Source: Mycolicibacter sp. MU0083 (GTDB taxonomy: Bacteria > Actinomycetota > Actinomycetes > Mycobacteriales > Mycobacteriaceae). From it: a stretch of DNA of 64,000 nucleotides. The translations under genes and the position numbers were made by a program. This document shows, one piece after another, positions 49,962 through 59,600 of the stretch (position 1 is its first letter; every line of letters starts with the position of its first letter). The DNA is taken from the NCBI RefSeq assembly GCF_963378075.1, contig NZ_OY726394.1:4092001-4156000 (forward strand), in the 5' to 3' direction. Below the pieces are notes generated by a model. That model saw only the letters and a list, made by a program, of their open reading frames with translations. It did not search any database and had not been told where the DNA came from.

Positions 49962-50404
49962 CGGACGACGCTCTCGGCCACGCACGCCGGCTTGGCCTGG
50001 CCGTCGATGGCGACCGTGGTCGAGTAGGTCACCTGGTGGGCGCCGCCGCCGACGTCGGCGACCTCCAGCACCGACGTCTCGGCGCGGATCTTCGACCCGA
50101 CCGGCACCGGCGCCGGGAAGCGCACCTTGTTCAGGCCGTAGTTGATCGCCAGCTTGACCCCGTCGAGGCGGGAGATCTGCTGCATCAACTGCGGCAGCAT
50201 GGCCAGCGTCATGTAGCCGTGGGCGATGGTGGTCCCGAACGGGCCGTCGGCGGCCCGTACCGGGTCGACGTGGATCCACTGATGGTCACCGGTCGCGTCG
50301 GCGAACAGGTTGACCGCGTCCTGGGTGATGGTCACCCAGTCGCTGGTACCGATCAGCTCGCCCTGGCAGGCGGCGAGTTCCTCGATCGATCCGAAAGTAC
50401 GCAT
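49949..50404 (-). CDS. htdZ: MaoC-like (R)-hydratase HtdZ
   Basis: 151 residues, the length of Rv0130. The hydratase-2 motif FADATGDHQWIHVDPVRAA gives catalytic Asp and His; AHGYMTLAMLPQL and INYGLNKVRFPAPVPVG are near-identical to the known protein. It hydrates 2-enoyl-CoA to (R)-3-hydroxyacyl-CoA. 16 bp separate it from the upstream CoA-transferase, so they are probably co-transcribed. Confidence 0.95.
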   Translation of the reverse strand: MRTFGSIEELAACQGELIGTSDWVTITQDAVNLFADATGDHQWIHVDPVRAADGPFGTTIAHGYMTLAMLPQLMQQISRLDGVKLAINYGLNKVRFPAPVPVGSKIRAETSVLEVADVGGGAHQVTYSTTVAIDGQAKPACVAESVVRYML

Positions 50405-50420
50405 CTACCCCTACTTTCTG

Positions 50421-51644
50421 TTATTCCGTTGCCACCGCGCCGCTTTGGCGCAGTCGGTCGATGTCTTCGGGTGTCATGCCCAGCCGATCGGCCAGCACAT
50501 CGGCGGTGTCGGCACCCAGTGCCGGGGCCGCGACCGCCGGCGGGTGTGCGCCGTCGATCGACGCCGGCAGCCCGGCCGCCAGGTAGTCCCCCACCCCGGC
50601 CTGGTGCAGCTCGGTGAACATCGGGTTGTCCCGGACACGCTCGCCGGCCGCCACCTCGGCGAAACTGCGGTAGCGCTCCCACAACAGCGAGGTCTGCGCC
50701 AGTGCGGCCTCGATCCGGTCCGCCGTGTGCTCGGCGAACCACCCGCCGAACAGTCCGGTCAGCAGCTCGCGGTGCAGGTAGCGCTGACCCTCGTCGCTGA
50801 AGTCGATACCGCGCGCTTCGGCAAGGGCGGCAAGGACTTTCGTCGATCCGGTGAGCTCGGCCAGGTCGCGGAAATGCCGGTCGGTCAGGGCGACGATCAT
50901 GAACGCCTGCCCGTCACCGCTGGTGTAGCTCTGCCCGTAGGTGCCGTAGACCGCGTTGCCGATGCGCTCCCGTCTGGCACCGGTGACCATCGGCTCGGTG
51001 AGGAACCCCAACGCGCTGGCGGTGCCCAGGGCGACGTCGTCCAGCGCCACGCTGATCCGGCTGCCCGCACCGGTGCGGTCGCGGCGGCGCAGCGCGGCGG
51101 CGACGGCCAGCGCGGCGTGCAGGCCGCAGGCGATGTCCCACGCCGGCAGCACGTGGTTGATCGGTGCGGCGTGGTCGGCGGGCCCGGTCACCAGCGGAAA
51201 TCCCACCCCGGCGTTGACGGTGTAGTCGACCGCGGTACCGCCGTCGGCTCGCCCGAGCACCTCCAGATGGATCAGGTCGGGCCGCATACCGGCCAGCACG
51301 TCGTAGGAAAGCCATTGGCGGCCCGCCATGTTCGTCACCAGCACGCCGCTATCGGCGATCAGTCGCTGCACCACACGCTGCCCGTCGGGTGACCGCAGAT
51401 CGGCGACCACGGAGCGTTTGCCCTTGTTCAGGCCGGTCCAGTAGATGGATTCCCCGCCGTCGGCCACCGGCCAGCGCCGGTAGTCGGCCGCACCGCCGAC
51501 CGGATCGATCCGCACCACGTCGCAGCCCAGCTGTGCGAGCGTCATCCCGGCCAGCGGGACCGCGACGAAGCTGGCGATCTCGATGACGCGCACCCCGGCC
51601 AACGGAGCCCCGGCAGTTTCCAAGACCCGAGCACCCGCCTGCAT
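50421..51644 (-). CDS. Class III (CaiB/BaiF family) CoA-transferase
   Basis: 407 residues from ATG 51644 with GGAGG at good spacing; the eight extra codons of the open frame would need a TTG start. Family features: LAGVRVIEIASFVAVPLAGMTL, DVVRIDPVGG, YWTGLNKGKRSVVADL with the catalytic Asp expected near the YLVTNM segment, and the C-terminal helical cap. It resembles AMACR-type racemases as well as transferases. With htdZ, a role in branched acyl-CoA or sterol side-chain metabolism is plausible. Not at this place in M. tuberculosis. Confidence 0.85.
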   Translation of the reverse strand: MQAGARVLETAGAPLAGVRVIEIASFVAVPLAGMTLAQLGCDVVRIDPVGGAADYRRWPVADGGESIYWTGLNKGKRSVVADLRSPDGQRVVQRLIADSGVLVTNMAGRQWLSYDVLAGMRPDLIHLEVLGRADGGTAVDYTVNAGVGFPLVTGPADHAAPINHVLPAWDIACGLHAALAVAAALRRRDRTGAGSRISVALDDVALGTASALGFLTEPMVTGARRERIGNAVYGTYGQSYTSGDGQAFMIVALTDRHFRDLAELTGSTKVLAALAEARGIDFSDEGQRYLHRELLTGLFGGWFAEHTADRIEAALAQTSLLWERYRSFAEVAAGERVRDNPMFTELHQAGVGDYLAAGLPASIDGAHPPAVAAPALGADTADVLADRLGMTPEDIDRLRQSGAVATE

Positions 51645-51846
51645 GACCCGCCCCTCCGTCGACGACAACGACGACTATATGTCTACCCGAACACCCCGCC
51701 CGGCCTGCGGCGAGTCCGCCCCGAATCTCAATCGTTGCCGAACCGCGATCTGAAACCCCGTGGCGGCGAACGGAACACACCGGCGCCCCGTGTTTGACTC
51801 CGTGCAGAAGGGCTTGACCGCACGACATCGGGATGGGAAAAGGGTT

Positions 51847-52839
51847 ATGAAGAGCGTTGAGAAGTTGCGTAGCGCGGCACGTCGGCTACCCCGCCGACTG
51901 ATGGTCGCAGCGGTGGGGGCCGCGCTGCTGAGCGGCCTCGTCGGGGCGGTCGGCAGTTCGGGCAGCGCCTCGGCGTTCTCCCGCCCGGGTCTGCCGGTGG
52001 AGTACCTGCAGGTGCCCTCGGCGGCGATGGGCCACGACATCAAGGTGCAGTTCCAGCCGGGTGGCAGCCACGCGGTGTACCTGCTCGACGGGCTGCGCGC
52101 CCAGGACGACTTCAACGGCTGGGACATCAACACCCCCGCCTTCGAGGAGTTCTACGGCTCGGGCCTCTCGGTGGTGATGCCCGTCGGCGGGCAGTCCAGC
52201 TTCTACTCCGACTGGTACCAGCCGGCGTGCGGTAAGGCCGGCTGCCAGACCTACAAGTGGGAGACCTTCCTGACCCGGGAGCTGCCCACCTGGCTGCAGG
52301 CCAACCGGAGCGTCTCGCCCTACAACAACGCCGTGGTGGGCCTGTCGATGGCCGGCGGTTCGGCGCTGGTGCTGGCCTCCTACTACCCGCAGCAGTTCGC
52401 CTACGCCGCAGCGCTTTCGGGCTTCCTGAACCCGTCCGAGGGCTGGTGGCCGACGCTGATCGGCATGGCCATGAGCGATGCCGGTGGTTTCAACGCCACC
52501 AACATGTGGGGCCCGTCGTCGGACCCGGCCTGGAAGCGCAACGACGCGATGCTGCAGATCCCGCGGCTGGTGGCCAACCGCACCCGGGTCTGGGTGTACT
52601 GCGGCAACGGCACGCCCAACGACCTGGGCGGCAACAACCTGCCGGCCAAGTTCCTGGAGAGCCTGACGCTGCGCACCAACCAGCAGTTCCAGCAGAACTA
52701 CCTGGCCGCGGGCGGCAACAACGGCGTGTTCAACTTCCCGGCCAACGGGACGCACGACTGGCCCTACTGGAACGAGCAGCTGGTCGCGATGAAGCCGGAC
52801 ATCCAGCGGGTGCTGGGTGCGGGCATCGACCCGACCTGA
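51847..52839 (+). CDS. fbpC: Antigen 85-type mycolyltransferase (FbpC position)
   Basis: 330 residues from ATG 51847 with AAAAGGG upstream. A signal peptide (twin-Arg-like SAARRLPRRLMVAAVGAALLSGLV) ends near SASA-FSRPGLPVEYLQVPS, the Ag85 mature start. The nucleophile Ser is in GLSMAGGSAL, and the catalytic His in GTHDWPYWNEQL; FYSDWYQPACGKAGC is the fibronectin-binding/disulfide region. It transfers mycolates to trehalose and arabinogalactan outside the cell. The letter C is by position next to htdZ, pepA; sequence alone does not separate A, B and C here. Confidence 0.93.
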   Translation: MKSVEKLRSAARRLPRRLMVAAVGAALLSGLVGAVGSSGSASAFSRPGLPVEYLQVPSAAMGHDIKVQFQPGGSHAVYLLDGLRAQDDFNGWDINTPAFEEFYGSGLSVVMPVGGQSSFYSDWYQPACGKAGCQTYKWETFLTRELPTWLQANRSVSPYNNAVVGLSMAGGSALVLASYYPQQFAYAAALSGFLNPSEGWWPTLIGMAMSDAGGFNATNMWGPSSDPAWKRNDAMLQIPRLVANRTRVWVYCGNGTPNDLGGNNLPAKFLESLTLRTNQQFQQNYLAAGGNNGVFNFPANGTHDWPYWNEQLVAMKPDIQRVLGAGIDPT

Positions 52840-52852
52840 TCGACCCCCCAAC

Positions 52853-52911
52853 CCGAAACCGACGTTGTGCAGACTTCCCGCGAGAGCGGAGCTGCACAAC
52901 GTCGGTTTCGG
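52853..52911. repeat. Perfect 20-bp inverted repeat with structured loop
   Basis: CCGAAACCGACGTTGTGCAG (52853-52872) is the exact reverse complement of 52892-52911. The 19-nt loop can form a small inner stem around GAGA. It lies between two convergent genes with no T-run. It could be a bidirectional terminator or a REP-like interspersed element; only one copy is in this window. Confidence 0.8.
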
Positions 52912-52926
52912 CGTATCGGGAGCCGG

Positions 52927-53604
52927 TCAGCGCCAGCTGCCGCGGCGGTCGACGTAGCGATAGCTGTACCAGGACGACACAACACACACCGCGGTGGCGA
53001 TGGCCAGCATCCAGGTACCGCCGGCCACCAGGCTGATGAAACCGCCGGCGACCGCGCCGCCGATGTAGCCGCCCAGCAGCATGAAATGCCCGAACCAGTC
53101 GTGCACGGTGCCGCCGCTGATATGGCGTTCGATGCCCTGCCCCAGTTTCACCACCGTGCCGGTCACGTAGCTCAACGGGATGGACACCTCGCCGTTGCGG
53201 ACGAACGTGGTGTTCAGCGCGCCCACCCCGAACGCCACCAGCAGGATCGGCAGCAGCGGCACCGGCAGCGTCGGGCCGCCCTCGATCCAGTCCACGACGG
53301 TCGCGGCCAGTAGCGACGCCGCGGTCAGTCGCAGCGCGCCGTGCGGCCGGCTGCGCCAGAGGTGCCGATGGCACAGCGAGGCGACCACCACCCCGGAGAT
53401 GAAGGCCACCAGCAGGGCGGCCGCCGAGATCGACAGCCACTGGTTCTCGGTGAACAGACCCAGCACCGCGCGGCCGGCGTTGCCGGTCATGAACGTGACG
53501 AAGTATCCCTCGGAGTGGGTGTAAGCGGTGGCGGCCAGTACCCCGGCCAGGCCCGCCAGCACCCACGACAGTTTGGTTTCACTGTCGTATTGGCGAATGA
53601 TCAC
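52927..53604 (-). CDS. DUF1275 family membrane protein
   Basis: 225 residues with about six or seven hydrophobic helices. Signature segments: AYTHSEGYFVTFMTGNAGRAV, GALNTTFVRNGEVSIPLSYVTGTVVKLGQ. The family (YoaK-like) is widespread and uncharacterised; transport is suspected. GTG 53604. It follows pepA by 15 bp in the same direction and takes the space where treS, mak and Rv0128 lie in M. tuberculosis. Confidence 0.88.
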   Translation of the reverse strand: MIIRQYDSETKLSWVLAGLAGVLAATAYTHSEGYFVTFMTGNAGRAVLGLFTENQWLSISAAALLVAFISGVVVASLCHRHLWRSRPHGALRLTAASLLAATVVDWIEGGPTLPVPLLPILLVAFGVGALNTTFVRNGEVSIPLSYVTGTVVKLGQGIERHISGGTVHDWFGHFMLLGGYIGGAVAGGFISLVAGGTWMLAIATAVCVVSSWYSYRYVDRRGSWR

Positions 53605-53619
53605 GTGGCGGTGGTTACC

Positions 53620-54702
53620 TCAGCCGACCGGTCCGGGCACCAGGGTCACGTCGGCACGGTGCTCACCGGTGAACTGGTTGCGCCAGGTCAGGGTGACGGT
53701 GTCGCCCGGGTGGCGCTGGTCGAGGACATCGGTGAGGTCGGACGCCGAGTTCACCGGCTTGCCGTTGACCGAGGTGATGATGTCGTCCTTGGCGATACCG
53801 GTGGCGGCGGCCGGGGTGCCGTCGAGCACCTGGGCGACCCGCGCGCTGCCGTTGTCGTCGATCACGCCCACACCCATGAAGGCGGTCTCACCGATGTGCA
53901 CGGTGTTCGACGGGATGCCGGCGCGGATCTGGTTGGCGATGGCCATCGCCTGGTCGATCGGGATCGCGTACCCCTCGCCGCCGGGCTGGGCGAACTTGTA
54001 GTTGTCCGAAGCCGCGGTGTTCATCCCGATCACCTGGCCGGCGGCGTTCACCAGCGGGCCGCCGGAGTCGCCGGGCCGGATCGCGGTGTCGGACTTGATC
54101 ATGTTGGTCAGCGTCTCGGTGGTGCCGGTGAGTTCGTCGGCGGCCGAGACGGTCTGGTTCAGGCCGATAACCCGGCCGGGCACCACACTGGGCGCACCGC
54201 CGTGGCCGCCGGCGTTGCCCATCGCGACCACCGGATCGCCGACGGCGACCCGTGACGAGCTGCCGATGTTGGCGGCGGGCAGGCCTTCGGCGCCGCGCAG
54301 CTGCAGCACCGCGACGTCGTGGCTGCGGTCGAAGCCGAGTACGTCGACCGCGTAGCTCTGGCCGTTGGCGACCGAGACCGCGGTGAGCCCGGTGGCGCCG
54401 GCGACGACGTGGTTGTTGGTCAGCACCACGCCGCCGGAGTCCAGCACGATTCCGGTTCCGGCGCCCACGGCGCTCTGGTAGCCCATCTGGGCGTCGATGT
54501 TGACCACCGCGGGGCCGACCTGCGCGAGCATGCCCTCCGGGTCGAGCGGGGGTGCGGGAATCGCGGGTGCCGCCTGGACCGGCGCCGCCAGCAGACCGGC
54601 GGTGGCCAGCACCGTCACCGCGGTCACCGAGACCTTGGAGACCTTCGAGACCTTGGCCATGCCGAGCTGCCGCCACCGGTTGGGGCGATGCGCTCCGCTC
54701 AT
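53620..54702 (-). CDS. pepA: Secreted trypsin-like serine protease PepA with PDZ domain
   Basis: 360 residues from ATG 54702, chosen for AGGAGGT 6 nt upstream; an in-frame M at 54660 is less likely and the longer frame lacks a start site. Signal peptide ends at PVQA-APAIPAP. Catalytic triad: His in NNHVVAG, Asp in RSHDVAVLQL, Ser in GDSGGPLV. A PDZ domain (~270-355) starts at ETAFMGVGVIDDNGSAR. HtrA-like periplasmic protease, known as antigen Mtb32A. A run of KVSKVSKVS codons is unusual in its signal peptide. Confidence 0.95.
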   Translation of the reverse strand: MSGAHRPNRWRQLGMAKVSKVSKVSVTAVTVLATAGLLAAPVQAAPAIPAPPLDPEGMLAQVGPAVVNIDAQMGYQSAVGAGTGIVLDSGGVVLTNNHVVAGATGLTAVSVANGQSYAVDVLGFDRSHDVAVLQLRGAEGLPAANIGSSSRVAVGDPVVAMGNAGGHGGAPSVVPGRVIGLNQTVSAADELTGTTETLTNMIKSDTAIRPGDSGGPLVNAAGQVIGMNTAASDNYKFAQPGGEGYAIPIDQAMAIANQIRAGIPSNTVHIGETAFMGVGVIDDNGSARVAQVLDGTPAAATGIAKDDIITSVNGKPVNSASDLTDVLDQRHPGDTVTLTWRNQFTGEHRADVTLVPGPVG

Positions 54703-54915
54703 CCGTCTACCTCCTGAGGTCAGGATCCAGGCGTCTGTCAACCCAGCACGTCCGGGCGGTACCGAGACGGTGGATTCGTCAAACAAGCATCGCAAGCGTA
54801 CCGGAACCGCCGGTTCGCCCTATCAATGCCGGGCGCCGGTGGGGCTTGTGCGGACGAGCCCCGGCGGGGAGGCTTGGGACTCGAGAGGTTGCGTCGCCGG
54901 ATCGAAAGGACAGTC

Positions 54916-55398
54916 ATGTCGACCATCGCCGGGTTGCCCGCGCACGTCGTGTTACTGCATCTGGTGGTGGCGCTGGCGCCGGTGACGGCCATCCTGCTGG
55001 TCGTGTGCGCGGTGTGGCCGGCGGCCCGCCGGCGGCTGGTCTGGCTGGTGGCCGTGTTCGCCGGCCTCACCCTGCTGGCGACACCGCTGACGGTCAGCGC
55101 GGGCGAGTGGCTGGCCGATACCGGCAAGTTCGCCCCGTCGCCCGAACTCGACGCTCATATGACCGCCGGGGAGTACGGCCTCTACATGGCACTGGCGCTG
55201 GCCGCGGCCGCGGCCCTGCTGGCCGGCCTGCACGTGGCGGCGAGCCGGGGCAAGAACGTCGGAATGCTGCCGCGGCTGGGGGTTCTGGCGGTGGTGATCG
55301 CACTGGCCGGCGGGTCGATGTTCGCCATCCACACGATCGGCTCCACCGGTACGAAGGCGGCCTGGGGCAGCCTGCTCACCCCGGCGGAGGACCGTTAA
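54916..55398 (+). CDS. DUF2231-type membrane protein
   Basis: 160 residues from ATG 54916 with GAAAGGA upstream. Four hydrophobic helices: ~9-33, ~38-57, ~88-110 and ~120-143. The start GLPAHVVLLHLVVALAP has the His pair typical of DUF2231, proposed to bind haem or a metal. It is followed 39 bp later by the transpeptidase gene in the same direction. Function unknown. Confidence 0.75.
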   Translation: MSTIAGLPAHVVLLHLVVALAPVTAILLVVCAVWPAARRRLVWLVAVFAGLTLLATPLTVSAGEWLADTGKFAPSPELDAHMTAGEYGLYMALALAAAAALLAGLHVAASRGKNVGMLPRLGVLAVVIALAGGSMFAIHTIGSTGTKAAWGSLLTPAEDR

Positions 55399-55437
55399 AC
55401 CTGCACCACCGACGTTGCTGTTGGCACAATGGACGGC

Positions 55438-56193
55438 ATGCGCAACGTGAGGCGGGGAATTTTGGCGGTGGCCGGGTCGGTAGCACTGGCACTGGGGGTG
55501 CCGGGGGCCGTGAGCCAAGCCGCCGTTCCGGTGCCGGCTCCGGGACCGGTCGTCGCGGGGATCGAGCCGGCATCCGGCTCGGTGGTGGGCGTGGCCTACC
55601 CGGTGATCGTGACGTTCACCGGGCCGGTGGCCGACCGGGCCGCCGCCGAGCGCGGTATCCACATCACCTCGACCGGTAACTCCGCCGGACATTTCGAGTG
55701 GTCGGGCGACGATGTCGTGCAGTGGATTCCGGACGGCTACTGGTCTCCGCACAGCACGATCAGCGTGGATGCCCACGGCATGTCGACGGGCTTCGAAACC
55801 GGCGATGCGGTGGTGGGGCTGGCCGACATCTCCGATCACACCTTCACGGTCAGCATCAACGGCGACGTGCAGCGGATCATGGCCGCGTCCATGGGTAAGC
55901 CCAAGCGCCCCACCCCGATCGGTTCGTTCACCGCATTGTCGAAAGAGCGCACCCTCAAGTTCGATTCACGCACCATCGGTATTCCGCTCAACGACCCGGA
56001 GGGCTATTTGCTGAACGGGGAGTACGCGGTGCGGGTCACCTGGAGCGGCGTCTACGTGCACTCGGCACCCTGGTCGGTGAGTTCGCAGGGCTACTCGAAC
56101 GTCAGCCACGGCTGCATCAACCTGAGCCCCGAGGACGCCGCCTGGTACTTCAACACCGTGCACCTGGGCGACCCGATCATCGTGCAGGCGTAA
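55438..56193 (+). CDS. ldtA: L,D-transpeptidase LdtA (LdtMt1-like)
   Basis: 251 residues from ATG 55438, same length as Rv0116c. Signal peptide to ~SQAAVP; an Ig-like domain (~35-120) begins GIEPASGSVVGVAYPVIVTFTG; the YkuD domain includes GKPKRPTPIGSF and the catalytic Cys in SNVSHGCINLS. It makes 3-3 peptidoglycan crosslinks outside the membrane and is the target of carbapenems. Confidence 0.95.
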   Translation: MRNVRRGILAVAGSVALALGVPGAVSQAAVPVPAPGPVVAGIEPASGSVVGVAYPVIVTFTGPVADRAAAERGIHITSTGNSAGHFEWSGDDVVQWIPDGYWSPHSTISVDAHGMSTGFETGDAVVGLADISDHTFTVSINGDVQRIMAASMGKPKRPTPIGSFTALSKERTLKFDSRTIGIPLNDPEGYLLNGEYAVRVTWSGVYVHSAPWSVSSQGYSNVSHGCINLSPEDAAWYFNTVHLGDPIIVQA

Positions 56194-56208
56194 GCCGCAC
56201 GAGGTACC

Positions 56209-56385
56209 TCAGCGATCGCCGAGCACCGCGATGGGCAGGTTCTGCACGTAACGCGTGGCGCGCTTGGCGCCGCGCACCTCGCGGCGGGTGGCCAGGTAGC
56301 GGCGCAGCCGAGTGGCCAGCACGGTGGTCTCCCGGTCTTCGGCGGTGCCGTTGACCGTCAGGACACTGGTGGGAACGAAAGCCAT
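56209..56385 (-). CDS. Small basic protein, 58 aa, unknown
   Basis: ATG 56385 with AGGAGA 8 nt upstream. It reads MAFVPTSVLTVNGTAEDRET, then a long basic helix TTVLATRLRRYLATRREVRG and ends IAVLGDR. The helix is amphipathic with many Arg and could bind nucleic acid or membrane. It follows a 28-aa open frame by 67 nt behind a well-formed promoter. No family recognised. Confidence 0.6.
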   Translation of the reverse strand: MAFVPTSVLTVNGTAEDRETTVLATRLRRYLATRREVRGAKRATRYVQNLPIAVLGDR

Positions 56386-56452
56386 GATTTTTCTCCTGCC
56401 GGGAAACTCACCGGCCGCTCGCGCCCCGAAAAGGGCCGAGCCTACTGGCGGT

Positions 56453-56539
56453 TCAGGCCGCGGCGCAGACGCCGGAGCCGGTGAGGGATTGATCGATCTT
56501 CGAGCACGGATACGGATGCGGACCGTCACTGGAACTCAC
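56453..56539 (-). CDS. Candidate 28-aa peptide with perfect Shine-Dalgarno
   Basis: GTG 56539 to TGA 56455-56453. The peptide begins MSSSDGPHPYPCSKIDQSLT and ends GSGVCAAA. AAGGAGGTGA (56547-56556), a full anti-16S match, lies upstream, 7 nt from the start; the -10/-35 promoter at 56597-56624 precedes it. Two Cys and a Pro/His-rich start are notable. It may be a real micropeptide or a leader peptide for the 58-aa gene. Confidence 0.4.
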   Translation of the reverse strand: MSSSDGPHPYPCSKIDQSLTGSGVCAAA

Positions 56540-56596
56540 TTCGCCCTCACCTCCTTCCGGCCGGGACACACGGGCATGCCTGGGCAATTGCCACCA

Positions 56597-56624
56597 AGGT
56601 TACATCCAAATGAACAGGAGTCAA
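56597..56624 (-). promoter_or_regulatory. SigA-type promoter of the small-ORF pair
   Basis: On the minus strand TTGACT (56624-56619) and TAACCT (56602-56597) are separated by 16 bp, close to the SigA consensus. The next element downstream is the strong Shine-Dalgarno at 56547-56556. Confidence 0.65.
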
Positions 56625-56661
56625 ACGCAACCCGACCGAGGCGGGCGCGTCGGAACCCGGT

Positions 56662-59600
56662 TCAGAGCAGCCCGAGCAGCTCCAGATCGGTGATGTATTT
56701 GACGATCACCTCGCGGGTGACGTGCGGGATGTCCGGATGCTCGGGGTCGGGCCCGAGTCCGGCGGCCTGCACGGCGGCCCGGAACCGGTCGGTCGGTGCG
56801 ATCGACCCGCAGATCGGAACCTGCGGCTTCTGGTAGTTGTGCAGCAGCGGCAGCAGCGAGGCCTGGCGCTGCTGCTCAGGCAGCGCCCGCAGGGTGGTCT
56901 CGAACCGCTGCAACCAGTCGCCGTAGTCGTCGATCCGTTGGATCGGGTAGCCGGCCTCGATCAGCCAGTCGACGAACTCGTCCATCCCCCGGCCGTCGTC
57001 GTAGGGGTTCATCACGTGGTAGGTGGTGAACCCGCCGCCCGCCGCGGCGCCCAACTCGGTGGCCGCCTCGGCGATGAACTCCACCGGCAGCCCGTCGTAG
57101 TGCGCACGCCGCCGGCGGCCGTCGTCACCCAACTCGTAGAACGAACCGGGCGCCACACCGGCGGCGACCAGGCTGAACATCATCCGGGTGAACATGTCGG
57201 GCAGGTTGAGCTGACCGGCATAGCTGGTGTCGGCCAGGATCATGTCGCAGCGGAACACCGCCACCGGCAGGCCGCACAGGTCGTGGGCCTCGCGCAGCAG
57301 CACCTCACCGGCCCACTTGCTGGTGCCGTAACCGTTGGCGTAGCCGTCGTTGATGGCGCGGACCGGGCTCATCACCCGCACGTCGGCGTCCTCGGTGAAC
57401 TTCCCGAGCGGGATCTGGTCGCCGACACCGATGGTGGAGAAGTAGGTGAACGGCTTGATCTTTCCGGTGAGCGCGATCCGAATCAGCTCGGCGGTGCCGA
57501 CCGCGTTCGGGCCGAACAGCTCGCTGTAGGGCAGCAAGTGGTTGACCAGGGCCGCCGGGTCGACGATCACGTCGACGGTGTCGGCCAGGCGCTGCCAGAC
57601 GTCGTGAGCCAGGCCGAGATCCGCCTCGCCCTTGTCACCGGCGATGACGTGCAGGTGGTCGGCGGCCAGCTCGGTGTAGCGGGCCAGCAGACGCTGGTCT
57701 CCGCTGTCGAAGACGTCGTCGAGCCGGCGCCGCGCGTCTTCGTCGGAGCGCGCCCGCACCAGGCAGATCAGTGTGCCGCCGACCGGGGCCAACCGCTCCA
57801 GCCATTCCAGCGCCAGGTAGCGGCCGAGGAATCCCGTTGCGCCGGTGAGCAGTACGGTCCGGACCTGCTCGGACGGCCCGGGCAGCCCCGGTGCCGCCGC
57901 CAGGGTGGCCTCGTCGAGGAACTTGTCCAGGGTCAGGTCGGCGGCGGCGACCTCGAGGGCGTCCCGTCCGTGCACCGAGGCGAAGCTCGGCCGCTTGGAT
58001 CCGGCACCGGCCAGCTCGGCGGTCACGTAGTCGGCGATCGCGGCGAGATCGTTTGCCGGGCTGACGATCACACCGACCGGCACGTCGACACCGAAGATGT
58101 CGCGCAGCAGGTTCCCGAAGGTCAGCGCCGACAGCGAGTCACCGCCGAGGTCGGTGAAGTGCGCCTGTGGCGACAGGTCGCCGGCCGAGGCGCCCAGCAG
58201 CGCCGCGGCGGCCCTGGCGACGGTCTCGGCCACCGGCCGCTGCGCGCCGTGCCGGCGTAGCTCGCTGAGTTCGCCGGCCTGCCCCTGCGCCAGTTCGGCG
58301 TAGCGGCGTTCGAGCCGATCACCGTAGCGCGCCTTCAGCTTCGGCCACGCCAGCTTGCGGATGCCGGTCAGCAGGCCGTTCTCCAGGGTGAACGGTTCGG
58401 TCTCGATGATCAGGTCGCGCGGCACCTCGTAGGACTGCAGGTCGGCGTCTTTGGCCACCTGCTGCAGCGACTCGGCGATCGCCGCCTTCAGTTCCGCCTC
58501 GGTGGCGAAGCGGCCCTGCGCCTGCTCGGTGGGGACGACGACGGCCAGCAGGTAGGGCTGGGCGCTGTTGCCGTAGACGTAGATCTGGCGCACCAGCGGG
58601 CTGTTGCCGAACACCGCCTCCAGCTTGGCGAGGGTGACGAACTCACCCTGCGCGAGCTTGAGCACGTTGTTGCGCCGGTCGACGTAGACCAGCCGGTCGG
58701 GGGCGACCTCGGCCACCACGTCGCCGGTCCGGTAGTAGCCGTCGGCGTCGAAGACCTCGGCGGTGATCTCGGGCCGGCGGTAGTAGCCGGGGAACAGGTT
58801 CTCGGTCTTGAGCAGCAGTTCCCCGCGCGGGTGCGGGGTGTCGGTGCTGAAGTAGCCCAGGTCGGGGACGTCGGCCAGTTTGTAGTCGAGCACCGGCGGC
58901 CGTTGCACCTCGCCGTCGAAGAGCACCATGCCGGCCTCGGTGGAGCCGTACCCGTTGAGCACGTGCTGCTCGGTGAGCTCGTCGACCCAGGACCGCAGTT
59001 CGTCGGAGATCGGGGCGGAGCCGGTCATCGCGAAGACGCAACGCCCGCCGAGCAATTCGGTGCGCAGCCGCGCCAGGACCTGCGCTTCGGCGTCGGCCGG
59101 GTCGCCGGCGAAACCGTCGACTTCGCTGCAGTAGTGCTGGTAGAGCATCTCCCAGATGCGGGGCACGAAGTTCAGTTCGGTCGGCCGCACCAGGGCGAGG
59201 TCTTCGAGGAAGGTGGACAAGTCGCTGCGGGCACTGAAGTAGGCGGTGCCGCCGTTGCCCAGGGTGCCGTACAGGATGCCGCGGCCCATGATGTGGCTCA
59301 TCGGCATGAAGTTCAAGGTGATCGAGACGGCGGTCGGGCCGAACCAGTGCTTGGCCGAGCGCACCCACATCCGGGTCACGTTGCGCTCCGGGTACATCGC
59401 GCCCTTGGGGGCGCCGGTGCTGCCCGAGGTGTAGACCAGCAGGGCCAGCGGGTCGGCGTCGGCATCGGCCGGCGGGTCGACGAAGGACAGCGCCGCGCCG
59501 CGGGCCAGCAGGTCGGCCAGCGGTTCGACGACGATCTCGACGCCGGCCAGCCGGGCGCGGGCGTCGGCCAGCGCGTCACGGTGGTCGTCGACCTGCTCGT

